Position numbers and translations under genes: made by a program. A stretch of 9,898 bases of DNA from Sphaerochaeta sp. GTDB taxonomy: Bacteria; Spirochaetota; Spirochaetia; Sphaerochaetales; Sphaerochaetaceae. Shown in pieces: positions 1 to 7,294 of this stretch. The notes beneath the pieces are model-generated. The model ran no database searches, was not told where the DNA came from, and saw only the letters and a list, made by a program, of their open reading frames with translations. Each line of letters starts with the position of its first letter. Positions within the stretch are counted from its first letter, which is position 1. The stretch lies in the NCBI GenBank assembly GCA_003456855.1, contig DMOO01000234.1, positions 1-9,898 on the forward strand, given 5' to 3'.

Positions 1-320
1 AGAATGGAAACTGCATCCACACCGGCCTTCACTGCACCCTTTGCAAGATAGACGCACTTGGAGGTTCTGATTGCCCCGATTCCGAAGAACACAGGGATGC
101 GATGGTTAACATGCTTGACGACCTTCTCGGCCACCTCAAGCATCTCATCTGCCTCAAAGACATAGAACTCGCTGTTTGAACCGAAAAGAAGCACACCAGA
201 GATGCCTCTGTCCGCCATCCAGTCGATCTGCTCGTTAAGCTTGTCGATGTCGATGCTCTCATCCGGGCGCACCGGAGTAACAATTGGTGGGATGATACCC
301 TTTACAAAATCTCTATTCAT
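1..320 (-). CDS. DapA/NAL-family lyase, N-terminal part (candidate keto-deoxy-aldarate aldolase)
   Basis: The gene starts at the ATG at 320 and runs off the left edge; 106 codons are visible. The N-terminus has the dihydrodipicolinate synthase / N-acetylneuraminate lyase pattern: a GIIPPIVTPV strand (residues 8-17), then GVLLFGSNSEF (42-52) where the family has its GxxGE phosphate/carboxylate-binding loop, then IPVFFGIG (75-82). The loop reads GSNSE rather than the GTTGE of true DapA, so lysine biosynthesis is unlikely. The catalytic Tyr and Schiff-base Lys would lie beyond the edge. It starts 2 bp after the garR stop, so it is probably coupled to it. Family members in sugar-acid operons are aldolases or 5-dehydro-4-deoxyglucarate dehydratases. 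Because the neighbour reduces tartronate semialdehyde, I infer an aldolase releasing pyruvate plus tartronate semialdehyde. Family is confident; the exact reaction is not. Confidence 0.85.
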   Translation of the reverse strand, partial: MNRDFVKGIIPPIVTPVRPDESIDIDKLNEQIDWMADRGISGVLLFGSNSEFYVFEADEMLEVAEKVVKHVNHRIPVFFGIGAIRTSKCVYLAKGAVKAGVDAVSI

Positions 321-322
321 AT

Positions 323-1207
323 TCAATCCGCTATCTTCGTACCAGAGAGCATTGCATAATACTTTGCAAGGCCGCTGTGGTCATCGCTTCCGCATCCGTT
401 TGAATGCAGAACTTCAAACATCTCCTGCACCTGTGCTGTAAGTGGTAGAGGTGAACCGAAACTGTGTCCGGTATCCAGTGCATTGTTCAGGTCTTTCATA
501 TGCAGATCGATCCTGAATCCAGGCTTGTAGTCATCAGCTATCATCATAGGGACCTTTGCGTTCATGACTGTGCTTCCCGCAAGGCCACCCTTGATGGCCT
601 CAAACACCAGAGAAGGCTCCACCCCTGCTTTCTTGACCATTGTGAAAGCCTCAGCCACCGCTGCAATGTTAAGTGCAACGATGATCTGATTGGCAAGCTT
701 AGTGGTATTTCCTGCACCAATTGGTCCACAATAGGTTGCTGCTGAACCCATCTGGAGAAGAAGGTCCTTGTATTTGTCATACAGTGCCTTCTCTCCGCCG
801 ACCATTATTGCAAGAGTCCCATCAATTGCCTTGGGCTCTCCACCCGAGACAGGGGCATCGAGCATTCCGATGCCCTTCTCGGCACAGGCCTTGCAAACCT
901 TCTGGCTTGATGCAGGGGCGATCGAGCTCATGTCGATCACCACTGTGCCAGGCTTTGCGTTCTCCAGGACTCCGCCCTTGCCCATGACAACGTCCTCGAC
1001 CTGAGGGCTGTTGGGGAGCATCATGATTACAACTTCGGCCTTTATGATTATATCACCGTTGCTGGTACCGGCCTTGGCGCCGTCCTTTGTGACAAGCGCC
1101 ATGTTCTCCGGTCTGTGGTGGTATACCCATACCTCGTTGCCATGCTTGAGCAGATTCCTGACCATGGGTTTTCCCATGACTCCAAGACCTATGAATGCGA
1201 TTCTCAT
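323..1207 (-). CDS. garR: 2-hydroxy-3-oxopropionate (tartronate semialdehyde) reductase, beta-hydroxyacid dehydrogenase family
   Basis: Full-length 294-residue protein, the usual size for the family. It reduces tartronate semialdehyde to D-glycerate with NAD(P)H in the cytoplasm, the last dedicated step of glucarate/galactarate breakdown. The N-terminal Rossmann motif is GLGVMG (7-12). The substrate-binding signature is DAPVSGG (117-123). The catalytic lysine is K170 in GAGNTTKLANQ, and an MKDL segment (237-240) lies in the C-terminal helical domain. The start at 1207 has a good ribosome site (GGGGAAAG) and lies 14 bp after the upstream dehydratase stop. The DapA-family gene follows 2 bp after its stop. 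Related enzymes act on 3-hydroxyisobutyrate or other short hydroxyacids; the dehydratase context favours tartronate semialdehyde. Confidence 0.88.
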   Translation of the reverse strand: MRIAFIGLGVMGKPMVRNLLKHGNEVWVYHHRPENMALVTKDGAKAGTSNGDIIIKAEVVIMMLPNSPQVEDVVMGKGGVLENAKPGTVVIDMSSIAPASSQKVCKACAEKGIGMLDAPVSGGEPKAIDGTLAIMVGGEKALYDKYKDLLLQMGSAATYCGPIGAGNTTKLANQIIVALNIAAVAEAFTMVKKAGVEPSLVFEAIKGGLAGSTVMNAKVPMMIADDYKPGFRIDLHMKDLNNALDTGHSFGSPLPLTAQVQEMFEVLHSNGCGSDDHSGLAKYYAMLSGTKIAD

Positions 1208-1221
1208 ATCTTTCCCCTATC

Positions 1222-2553
1222 TCAACGAACCATGCAAGGCTGCTTGGAATTGAACTTCCAGTTAGGGATAAAGTATTGCATAGATATTGCATCGTTTCTA
1301 TCCCAGTAGGCAAGTTTGTTGTACAGCTCATTGGCCTTCATGACCTTGTCCATGTTGATCTCGATACCAAGACCAGGTGCATCTCCGACATGAATCTTCC
1401 CATTGACGATCTTTGGAGGATTATTGGTCAGTTCATCATGACCTTCCTGCCAGATCCAGTGAGTGTCCAGGGCTGTGATGTCACCCTTTGCTGCAGCTGC
1501 ACACTGTGCATACTGGGCAAGGGTAATGTCAAAGTGGTTATTCGAGTGGGAACCCCATGTAAGGCCCCAGTCAGCCAGGATCTGAGAGCATCTTATTGAG
1601 CCTGACATACCCCAGAAGTGAGGATCTGCAAGGACGATGTCAACACTCTTCTCAATGATTGCATGCTTGAGCTGTCTCCAGTCGGTTGCTATCATGTTGG
1701 TGGCTGTAGGAACCCCGGTGGCCTCTTTGAACTCGGCCATGGTCTCGCGTCCGGAGAATCCAGACTCGGTTCCACATGGGTCCTCTGCATAGGTCAAAGA
1801 AGAACCCTTGCAGAGTCTTATGGCATCTGCCACCTTCCATGCACCGTTCGGGTCGATGTTCACCCTTGCGTTAGGGAATGCCTTGGCCACGGCTTCAATA
1901 GCCTCCATCTCCTCCTCTCCTCTGAGGACACCGCCCTTGAGCTTGAAGTGCTCAAATCCATAGACCTCAGCAAGGGCCTGAGCCTCCTCCACAATTGATT
2001 CAGGAGTCATATGGCGGTTGCGTCTGATTTTGTACCAGGGGTTCTTGGAGGAAGACTCATCAATATAAGGGAGATCCGTCTTTGTCCTGTCCTCAACATA
2101 GAAAAGATAGCCGAGGATTGTAACATCATCACGCTGTTTTCCATCGCCTAGAAGTTCACAGGCCGGACAATTGAGGAACTTTCCCATCAGGTCGAGGAGA
2201 GCCGCCTCAATGGCAGTTTCTCCGTGAACTATGTCCTTGAGCTTTGAGAGGTCAAGATTCTGAAGGCTCTCGGCGTTTGCATTCCTATTGTGAGCTGCAT
2301 AAAGGCTTCCGATAATCTGCCTGTACTCACCAATCGGTTTCCCGACAACAAACGGTATTGCAGACTCAAGGCTCTCTTTGATTGCTACTCCACCATGGAC
2401 TTCTCCAACACCAGTGTTTCCACTGTTGTCCTTGAGAATCACAAGGTTTCTCGTGTAGAAAGGCGCATGGGCACCAGAGAGGGAGAGAAGAAGGGAGTCA
2501 TAACCGGCCACCGGTATGACTTTCATGTCAGTTACAATTGGAGTGTTCATCAT
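1222..2553 (-). CDS. Glucarate dehydratase paralogue with altered substrate pocket (GudX-like), enolase superfamily
   Basis: 443 residues, full length for the GudD/GudX family. It would dehydrate an aldarate to a 5-keto-4-deoxy-aldarate with Mg2+. Catalytic groups are intact: K204-L-K206, the metal-site D234, the glutamates of AEDPCGTE (E257, E263), N286, and the D310/H336 dyad in [11 protein letters not shown]149, H365 and R419, matching E. coli GudD substrate residues Y150, H368 and R422, are also kept. Two positions differ from E. coli GudD, compared from memory: N27 is S24 (SLSGAHAP) and T103 is N99 (LQNLDL). The following segment, TFDLRTT in E. coli, has diverged. Parts such as GKQR, DRTKTDLPY and DAPGLG resemble E. 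coli GudX. Tandem ATGs at 2553 and 2550 overlap the tctA stop (ATGATGA arrangement), with AGGAG 8 nt upstream, indicating coupling. It may use a different aldarate isomer. Confidence 0.88.
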   Translation of the reverse strand: MMNTPIVTDMKVIPVAGYDSLLLSLSGAHAPFYTRNLVILKDNSGNTGVGEVHGGVAIKESLESAIPFVVGKPIGEYRQIIGSLYAAHNRNANAESLQNLDLSKLKDIVHGETAIEAALLDLMGKFLNCPACELLGDGKQRDDVTILGYLFYVEDRTKTDLPYIDESSSKNPWYKIRRNRHMTPESIVEEAQALAEVYGFEHFKLKGGVLRGEEEMEAIEAVAKAFPNARVNIDPNGAWKVADAIRLCKGSSLTYAEDPCGTESGFSGRETMAEFKEATGVPTATNMIATDWRQLKHAIIEKSVDIVLADPHFWGMSGSIRCSQILADWGLTWGSHSNNHFDITLAQYAQCAAAAKGDITALDTHWIWQEGHDELTNNPPKIVNGKIHVGDAPGLGIEINMDKVMKANELYNKLAYWDRNDAISMQYFIPNWKFNSKQPCMVR

Positions 2554-4049
2554 TTTGCATTCTCCTTTTTGTTCTGCTTGTTGCTCCTGATTATCGAATA
2601 GACGAAGAAGAACACAGCCAGAACCAGGAACACCATGGTGATTGGTCTGTGAAGGATCATGAACTTGTCACTTGCAGCATACTGGATTCCCGTTCGAAGG
2701 TTGACCTCAAAGTCACTACCAAGTATGAATCCGAGGATGAACGGAGGAAGAGGAACCTTGACTGCTGAAAGACCAAGACCAAGAAGACCAAAAATCAGAA
2801 GAGCCCAGATATCGAAGGTTCTGTAGTTCAGTGTGTAGGCACCGATTGCACAGAGGACGATGATGCATGGGATCAGGATGTATGAAGGAATCTTCAGGAT
2901 CTTAACGAACCATCTCATGCAGAGATACATGATAAGACCCATGATAAGCGTAGACACAAGCATGGATGCGAAAATTGCATATACTGTGGATCCGTTCATC
3001 TTGAAGAGAAGTGGTCCAGGGGTCATGCCGTGCAGCATGAATCCACCGAGAAGAAGTGCCGTCGATCCATCACCAGGGATACCCAGTGTAAGCAGAGGGA
3101 TCATGGCTCCACCGACGGATGCATTGTTTGCAGACTCAGATGCGACGATTCCATCTGGGATACCTGTTCCAAACTTCTCAGGATACTTGCTTGAGCTCTT
3201 TGCAACGGAGTATGCAATGATATTGGCAGTTGATCCGCCGATACCTGGGAGGATTCCGATTCCAAGACCGATGAGGGAGGACCTGATAAGGTTCGGAATC
3301 TGCTTTACAATCTCCTTGCCTGACAATCCAATGCCGCGCATCTTGAAGTCCTCGTTCACGGTGGCCTTATCCTGATCAGAGCTTGCCGTCCTGAGGACTT
3401 CACTCACCGCATACATACCGACAAGGAGTGTGAGAAGACCAAACCCGGAAGTGAGTTCCGACCTACCAAATGTGAAGCGCTGTGCACTGTCGATCTTGTC
3501 AAGACCAACCGTGCTTAACATCATTCCGGCCACAGCTGAGAGCAGTCCAGTGAAAATGTTCTTTCCGCAGAGTGAGGCAATCAAGGTAAGTGCAAATACA
3601 GTGACTCCGAAATTCTCCCAAGGACCGAACTTCAACGTTACGGCCGCAAGCGGAGAGGAGATGAATATCATCGCCAGAACACCGATGAAATTACCGATGA
3701 TGGAAGCGAAGACACCGATTCCGAGAGCACGGCCAGCCTGGCCCTGCTTTGCCATCGGAGTTCCGTCAAAGCAGGTAGCAATTGATGACGGGGTACCCGG
3801 TATGTTCAGGAGAATTGCAGAGACAAGTCCTCCTGACATACCTCCTATGTAGATTGCCGTAAGCATTGAGAGACCCATCTCATGGCTCATCACATAGGTA
3901 ACAGGCAGGAACATGGACAGACAGGCAACTGTCGTGAGTCCAGGAAGAGCTCCGAAGATTATTCCAATGAAAACACCACCAAACATGGCAAGGAGGATAA
4001 GAGGATTACCGACAACCGTACCAAATCCCTGAAGAAGCATTGACATCAT
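2550..4049 (-). CDS. tctA: Tripartite tricarboxylate transporter, large membrane subunit TctA
   Basis: 499 residues, typical for TctA. It is the large, about 10-12 helix inner-membrane subunit that moves the substrate delivered by the periplasmic TctC protein, driven by an ion gradient. Family landmarks appear in order: GALPGLTT (33-40); an IYIGGMSGG segment leading to LLNIPGTPSS (66-89); LSTVGLD (178-184); GILPGIGGSTAN (265-276); then SESANNA, LTLGIPGDGSTA and HGMTPGP (304-346). A basic tail follows the last helix. The ATG at 4049 is preceded by AAGGAGGT (4059-4066) with a 9 nt spacer; the tctB stop lies inside that ribosome site. Its own stop overlaps the next dehydratase start. Substrate cannot be read from sequence; the flanking dehydratases point to an aldarate rather than citrate. 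Confidence 0.95.
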   Translation of the reverse strand: MMSMLLQGFGTVVGNPLILLAMFGGVFIGIIFGALPGLTTVACLSMFLPVTYVMSHEMGLSMLTAIYIGGMSGGLVSAILLNIPGTPSSIATCFDGTPMAKQGQAGRALGIGVFASIIGNFIGVLAMIFISSPLAAVTLKFGPWENFGVTVFALTLIASLCGKNIFTGLLSAVAGMMLSTVGLDKIDSAQRFTFGRSELTSGFGLLTLLVGMYAVSEVLRTASSDQDKATVNEDFKMRGIGLSGKEIVKQIPNLIRSSLIGLGIGILPGIGGSTANIIAYSVAKSSSKYPEKFGTGIPDGIVASESANNASVGGAMIPLLTLGIPGDGSTALLLGGFMLHGMTPGPLLFKMNGSTVYAIFASMLVSTLIMGLIMYLCMRWFVKILKIPSYILIPCIIVLCAIGAYTLNYRTFDIWALLIFGLLGLGLSAVKVPLPPFILGFILGSDFEVNLRTGIQYAASDKFMILHRPITMVFLVLAVFFFVYSIIRSNKQNKKENAK

Positions 4050-4064
4050 AGTTGCAGTACCTCC

Positions 4065-4589
4065 TTAACCGAGGATGCCACGTGGCAGCATCATTGAGAG
4101 AGCCTTAGTGAACAACATATACAAAGCCACAATGAAGATCACCGAGAAAACCCAGGCGAAGATTGTCATCTTCACTGATCTCTTGTTCTGTGGCGTGAGG
4201 AGCATAATCATACATCCAAGATAGATGATTCCAGCAAGGATGAAACCAAGTTTTGTGTAAGTGAAAGCATAGAAAGCAAGAAGAAGCGTGGACAGGCAGA
4301 GATAAATCGGCTTGCGGGCAACCTCACGTCCGAAGACCTTGATCTTGGTCACCGGCTTCTTCTCCTTATTCTCTGCAGGAGTTTCTTTTCTCTGTTTGAG
4401 CCAGGAGGTAATAAAAAGAGCTATTGCAAGGACAATCATCACAATACCATAGATTGTGGGAAGGGTCTTTGAGCTCACGCCACCACTGGCATACATGTTC
4501 TTAGAGTCAATCTGACTTGACATAATAAGATATAAAATTGCAAAGGCGATGAAACCCAATGCAACCTTCATTTCTCTGTTGAATTTCAT
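4065..4589 (-). CDS. tctB: Tripartite tricarboxylate transporter, small membrane subunit TctB
   Basis: About 174 residues with four to five hydrophobic helices: one after a short basic N-terminus (VALGFIAFAILYLIMS), one at IYGIVMIVLAIALFITS, a charged cytoplasmic loop rich in Lys/Glu, then three near the C-terminus ending in the LPRG element common in TctB. It partners TctA in the membrane. I prefer the ATG at 4589 (MKFNREMK) because GGAG lies 9 nt upstream. The in-frame ATG at 4604 would add five residues but has no Shine-Dalgarno within normal range. TctB is the least conserved subunit, so the call rests on size, topology and position between tctC and tctA. It starts beyond the hairpin that follows tctC, so its level may be lower than that of the binding protein. 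Confidence 0.88.
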   Translation of the reverse strand: MKFNREMKVALGFIAFAILYLIMSSQIDSKNMYASGGVSSKTLPTIYGIVMIVLAIALFITSWLKQRKETPAENKEKKPVTKIKVFGREVARKPIYLCLSTLLLAFYAFTYTKLGFILAGIIYLGCMIMLLTPQNKRSVKMTIFAWVFSVIFIVALYMLFTKALSMMLPRGILG

Positions 4590-4630
4590 TTGTTGATTCT
4601 CCATGGAGTCTAGGAAACTCTCTGGCTATA

Positions 4631-4664
4631 GAAACCAAAACTCCCCCGGACCAACCCGGGGGAG
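4631..4664 (-). terminator. Intra-operon hairpin terminator/attenuator after tctC
   Basis: On the minus strand, perfect 9 bp arms CTCCCCCGG (4664-4656) and CCGGGGGAG (4649-4641) enclose a 6-base loop, followed by TTTTGGTTTC. The form is that of an intrinsic terminator, but the T-tract is short and interrupted, and tctB and four more genes in the same direction lie beyond. Partial termination, or protection of the upstream mRNA 3' end, is the likely role, giving more TctC than TctA/TctB. Confidence 0.8.
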
Positions 4665-4680
4665 AGCAATCTGATCAGAA

Positions 4681-5655
4681 TTACTTGGCCTGGAAGTCAG
4701 CCTGGTACTGCATGATGTGAGCGAGCTCGTCCTCATAGTACTTGACTGTCTCTGCAGGTCCGAGATATGCCTTCGGCTGCAACTGCTGCTCGAGGAACTC
4801 TGCATACTCTGCATTGTTCTCGATGATGTTCTTGCAGGCATTTGCGAACTTCTCGACGATAGCTGCATCTGTTCCCTTCGGGAAGAAGAATGTGTTGTAG
4901 TAATAGTACTCGCAGTCAACACCCTTCTCCTTGAGTGTAGGAACATCTGGAAGGTTGTATGGTCTCTCTGGGCTGTCTGTTGCAAGGATGACAAACTCTC
5001 CACTGTCTACATAGTCCTTGATTGCGTTGTAGTTCATTGCAATAACATCGACGTGGCCACCAAGGAGGAGCTTGAGTCTCTCTCCGGATCCGCCGGAAGG
5101 AACGATGTTGAACTTTGCACCGGCCTTTGTGAGAGCAACTGCAATCCACTGTGTTGAAGCACCAGCATTGGAGGTCAGGCGATACTTGCCCGGCTCAGCG
5201 AGTGTGGCATTGAACATATCCTCGTATGTCTTCCATCCTGTATCTGCACGAGCGACGAGAACCTCATCAGATGCCTGTGAGAATACACAAGCAGGCTCGA
5301 AAGCTTCTGCTGCATAGTCAACAAGTCCGACAACCTTGGCAACGTTCATTGAGAGCTGTGAGCAAAGGATTGTATATCCATCTGGAGCAGCTTCCTTGAC
5401 CTGGTTTGCTCCAAGTGTTCCACCACTTCCGCTGACGTTGGTGATAACGACAGGCTGTCCAAGCTCCTTCTGGAGATACTTGGCGATAGCACGTGCGTTG
5501 ACATCTGAGTTTCCACCTGCACCGAAGGCGACAACGATGTTAATCGGCTTCTGAGGCCATTTTGTGGCAGCATCTGCTGATTCCCCCTCACCGTTTGCAA
5601 ATGCAAAACCAGCAACGAGAGCGATCAAAAGTGATACAATCAGTAATTTCTTCAT
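4681..5655 (-). CDS. tctC: Tripartite tricarboxylate transporter, periplasmic substrate-binding protein TctC (Bug family)
   Basis: 324 residues, typical for Bug/TctC binding proteins. A classic signal peptide (MKK, then a hydrophobic stretch) is predicted to be cut after AFA (18-20), leaving NGEGE at the mature end. There is no lipobox cysteine, so it should be a soluble periplasmic protein. The family pattern follows: WPQKPINIVVAFGAGGNSD (33-51), LGQPVVITNVSGSGGTLGA (65-83) and PDGYTIL (91-97). It captures a carboxylate and delivers it to TctA/TctB. The ATG at 5655 has GGGAGG 5 nt upstream. The gap to the upstream dehydratase is 72 bp. Family is certain; the ligand is inferred to be glucarate or a related aldarate from the operon. 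Confidence 0.95.
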   Translation of the reverse strand: MKKLLIVSLLIALVAGFAFANGEGESADAATKWPQKPINIVVAFGAGGNSDVNARAIAKYLQKELGQPVVITNVSGSGGTLGANQVKEAAPDGYTILCSQLSMNVAKVVGLVDYAAEAFEPACVFSQASDEVLVARADTGWKTYEDMFNATLAEPGKYRLTSNAGASTQWIAVALTKAGAKFNIVPSGGSGERLKLLLGGHVDVIAMNYNAIKDYVDSGEFVILATDSPERPYNLPDVPTLKEKGVDCEYYYYNTFFFPKGTDAAIVEKFANACKNIIENNAEYAEFLEQQLQPKAYLGPAETVKYYEDELAHIMQYQADFQAK

Positions 5656-5683
5656 TTTTTCCTCCCTGATTTGTTTGTACCGT

Positions 5684-5715
5684 TAATCGAATATATCCCA
5701 CCCGCCTTAGCGGGT
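5684..5715 (-). promoter_or_regulatory. Intercistronic hairpin and tctC leader element
   Basis: Between the first dehydratase gene and tctC, the arms ACCCGC (5700-5705) and GCGGGT (5710-5715) form a short hairpin with a 4-base loop. No T-run follows on the minus strand, so it does not look like a terminator. Just downstream in transcription, GGATATAT and CGATTA (5684-5698) recur from the leader of the operon's first gene. Possible roles are mRNA processing or stabilisation, or a regulator site. Function unknown. Confidence 0.4.
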
Positions 5716-5727
5716 ATGAATCCTTGA

Positions 5728-7062
5728 TTATCTGACCAGTGACGGGCGCTTGTTGTCGAACTTCCAGTCCTTGATCAGGTACTGCATTCCTATAGCGTCG
5801 TTTCTGGCACCCTTGCCATAGCACTTGTCCATGTAGAGCTTGTGAGCCTTCTCAAGCTGCTCTCTGTCGATCTCGACTCCAAGACCAGGCTTCTTCGGAA
5901 GGTCGATGCATCCATCAACGATCTGCATAGGAGCCTTTGTCAGGCGATCCTTACCTTCCTGCCAGATCCAGTGGGTGTCGATTCCGTTCATCTTTCCCGG
6001 GATGGCTGCAGCGCACTGCACAACCATAGCCAAAGAGATGTCGAAGTGGTTGTTGGAATGGCAACCCCACATCAGACCGAAGTCATTGCAGAGCTGTCCG
6101 ACTCTGACGGAGCCTTCCATTGTCCAGAAGTGCGGGTCTGCCAATGGAATGTCTACGCTCTGGAGAGCGATTGTATGGCACATCTGTCTCCAGTCTGTGT
6201 TGATCATGTTTGTGGCTGTAGGCATCATTGTCGCCTTTCTGAACTCAGCCATGATTTCACGGCCTGAGAATCCCGCCTCAGCGCCACATGGGTCTTCACA
6301 GTAGGCAAGGACCTTCTTGAGATCCGGAGCAACCTCCAGGGCCTCCTTCAAACTCCAGCACCCGTTCGGATCCAGGTCTACACGTGCATTCGGGAATGCC
6401 TCCTTGATAGCTGTGACGGCCTTGACCTCTTCCTTTGCTGAAAGAACTCCACCCTTGAGCTTGAAGTCCTCGAATCCATACTTGTCATGTGTTGCCTTTG
6501 CAAGCTTAACGATGGCCTCTGGAGTCAGGGCCTCCTCGTTTCTGAGTCTGTACCACTCGCAATCGCCGTTAGGCTCCTCTGTGTACTCGAGATCTGTCTT
6601 CTTTCTGTCTGCAATGTAGAAGAGATAGCTTAGGAAGCGAACGCGCTCACGCTGGATTCCATCTCCCATGAGAGCTGCAGCTGGAACATCCAGGAACTTG
6701 CCCATAAGGTCAAGAAGTGGAGCTTCAACAGCTGTGACTACGTGGACGCCTGTTCTGAGGTCGAAGGTCTGAAGTCCTCTGACATCATCCTTGATGTTTG
6801 CGCTGAGCCATTTTCTGATCTCGTTGAGAGTCTGCTTGTAATCTGAAAGACGTGTGCCGATGACAAGATGCTTGATGTCCTCGAGGGCCTTTGTGATCTT
6901 CTCTCCGCCCGGGACCTCTCCGATTCCCTCTGCACCAGTCGAGTCAGTGAGTATGACGACATTTCTTGTGAAATATGGAGCATGTGCACCACTGAGGTTC
7001 AGAACCATGGAGTCGTGTCCAGCGACAGGATAGATCTCCATCTTGGTAATACTTGGAATCAT
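5728..7062 (-). CDS. gudD: Glucarate dehydratase (canonical), first gene of the operon
   Basis: 444 residues from the ATG at 7062; E. coli GudD has 446. It dehydrates D-glucarate to 5-keto-4-deoxy-D-glucarate. All expected residues are present: N22 and H27 in NLSGAHAP, T99 in [10 protein letters not shown]146, K201-L-K203 (FKLKGG), D231 and N233 (DPNG), the glutamates of CEDPCGAE (E256, E262), N285, D309, H335 and N337 ([11 protein letters not shown]), H364 in DTHWIWQEG and R420 in ARNDA. The C-terminus RPSLVR is family-typical. An in-frame GTG at 7068 would add two residues, but AGGAGG (7068-7073) overlaps it and sits 5 nt before the 7062 ATG, so 7062 is chosen. A strong promoter lies about 50 bp upstream. 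Two copies in one operon is unusual; this is the standard one. Confidence 0.93.
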   Translation of the reverse strand: MIPSITKMEIYPVAGHDSMVLNLSGAHAPYFTRNVVILTDSTGAEGIGEVPGGEKITKALEDIKHLVIGTRLSDYKQTLNEIRKWLSANIKDDVRGLQTFDLRTGVHVVTAVEAPLLDLMGKFLDVPAAALMGDGIQRERVRFLSYLFYIADRKKTDLEYTEEPNGDCEWYRLRNEEALTPEAIVKLAKATHDKYGFEDFKLKGGVLSAKEEVKAVTAIKEAFPNARVDLDPNGCWSLKEALEVAPDLKKVLAYCEDPCGAEAGFSGREIMAEFRKATMMPTATNMINTDWRQMCHTIALQSVDIPLADPHFWTMEGSVRVGQLCNDFGLMWGCHSNNHFDISLAMVVQCAAAIPGKMNGIDTHWIWQEGKDRLTKAPMQIVDGCIDLPKKPGLGVEIDREQLEKAHKLYMDKCYGKGARNDAIGMQYLIKDWKFDNKRPSLVR

Positions 7063-7082
7063 TTCCACCTCCTAGCTTGGTA

Positions 7083-7097
7083 ATCGGTTTGCCCGAT
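7083..7097. promoter_or_regulatory. Inverted repeat in the gudD leader (candidate operator)
   Basis: ATCGG, five bases, CCGAT forms a perfect 5 bp inverted repeat between the expected transcription start (near 7104) and the ribosome site (7068-7073). The position suits a repressor operator or a small leader hairpin. No regulator gene is in the window. Short repeats of this kind can arise by chance. Confidence 0.35.
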
Positions 7098-7110
7098 ATA
7101 TCCATATTTC

Positions 7111-7140
7111 ATCATAGGGGTGAGAAATTGAATTTGTCAA
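7111..7140 (-). promoter_or_regulatory. Sigma70-type promoter of the aldarate operon
   Basis: On the minus strand, a consensus -35 TTGACA (7140-7135), an 18 bp spacer and a -10 TATGAT (7116-7111, five of six matches) are followed by a predicted start near 7104 and a leader of roughly 40 nt to the gudD ATG. This is the best promoter match in the window. Confidence 0.75.
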
Positions 7141-7294
7141 CGAAATTATATTTTTTCTTTCAAAATACGATTTTTTTATAATGGGATTTAAAAAAATCAA
7201 AAATCAAACAAAATAATTCAAACAAAAAGGCTATTTTTGTCAAAAACATCATTAGATAGCGTTAAATTGAGGTTTTTAGTAATCAATAGGAAAA
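7141..7294. other. AT-rich intergenic region upstream of the operon promoter
   Basis: This stretch has no credible gene. It is rich in A and T runs, as in UP elements or bent upstream DNA. A second TTGACA lies at 7243-7238 (minus strand) with only a poor -10 (TGAATT) after 17 bp. An AT-rich hairpin ACAAAAA/TTTTTGT (7222-7240) followed by T-rich DNA could weakly terminate the methyltransferase transcript, but it is not convincing. Confidence 0.5.

Noticed and set aside
2860..3375. Long open frame on the plus strand opposite tctA (171 codons), and similar plus-strand frames opposite the reductase and dehydratases.
   Set aside because: Their products lack recognisable domains, they lie antisense to strongly conserved proteins, and they look like codon-bias shadows.
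5700..5715. Hairpin between gudD and tctC as a transcription terminator.
   Set aside because: The stem is 6 bp and GGGATATATT, not a T-run, follows on the transcribed strand; tctC has no convincing promoter of its own after it.
7076..7294. Riboswitch or small RNA gene upstream of the operon.
   Set aside because: The leader after the predicted start is only about 40 nt, and the rest is A/T runs without long paired arms.
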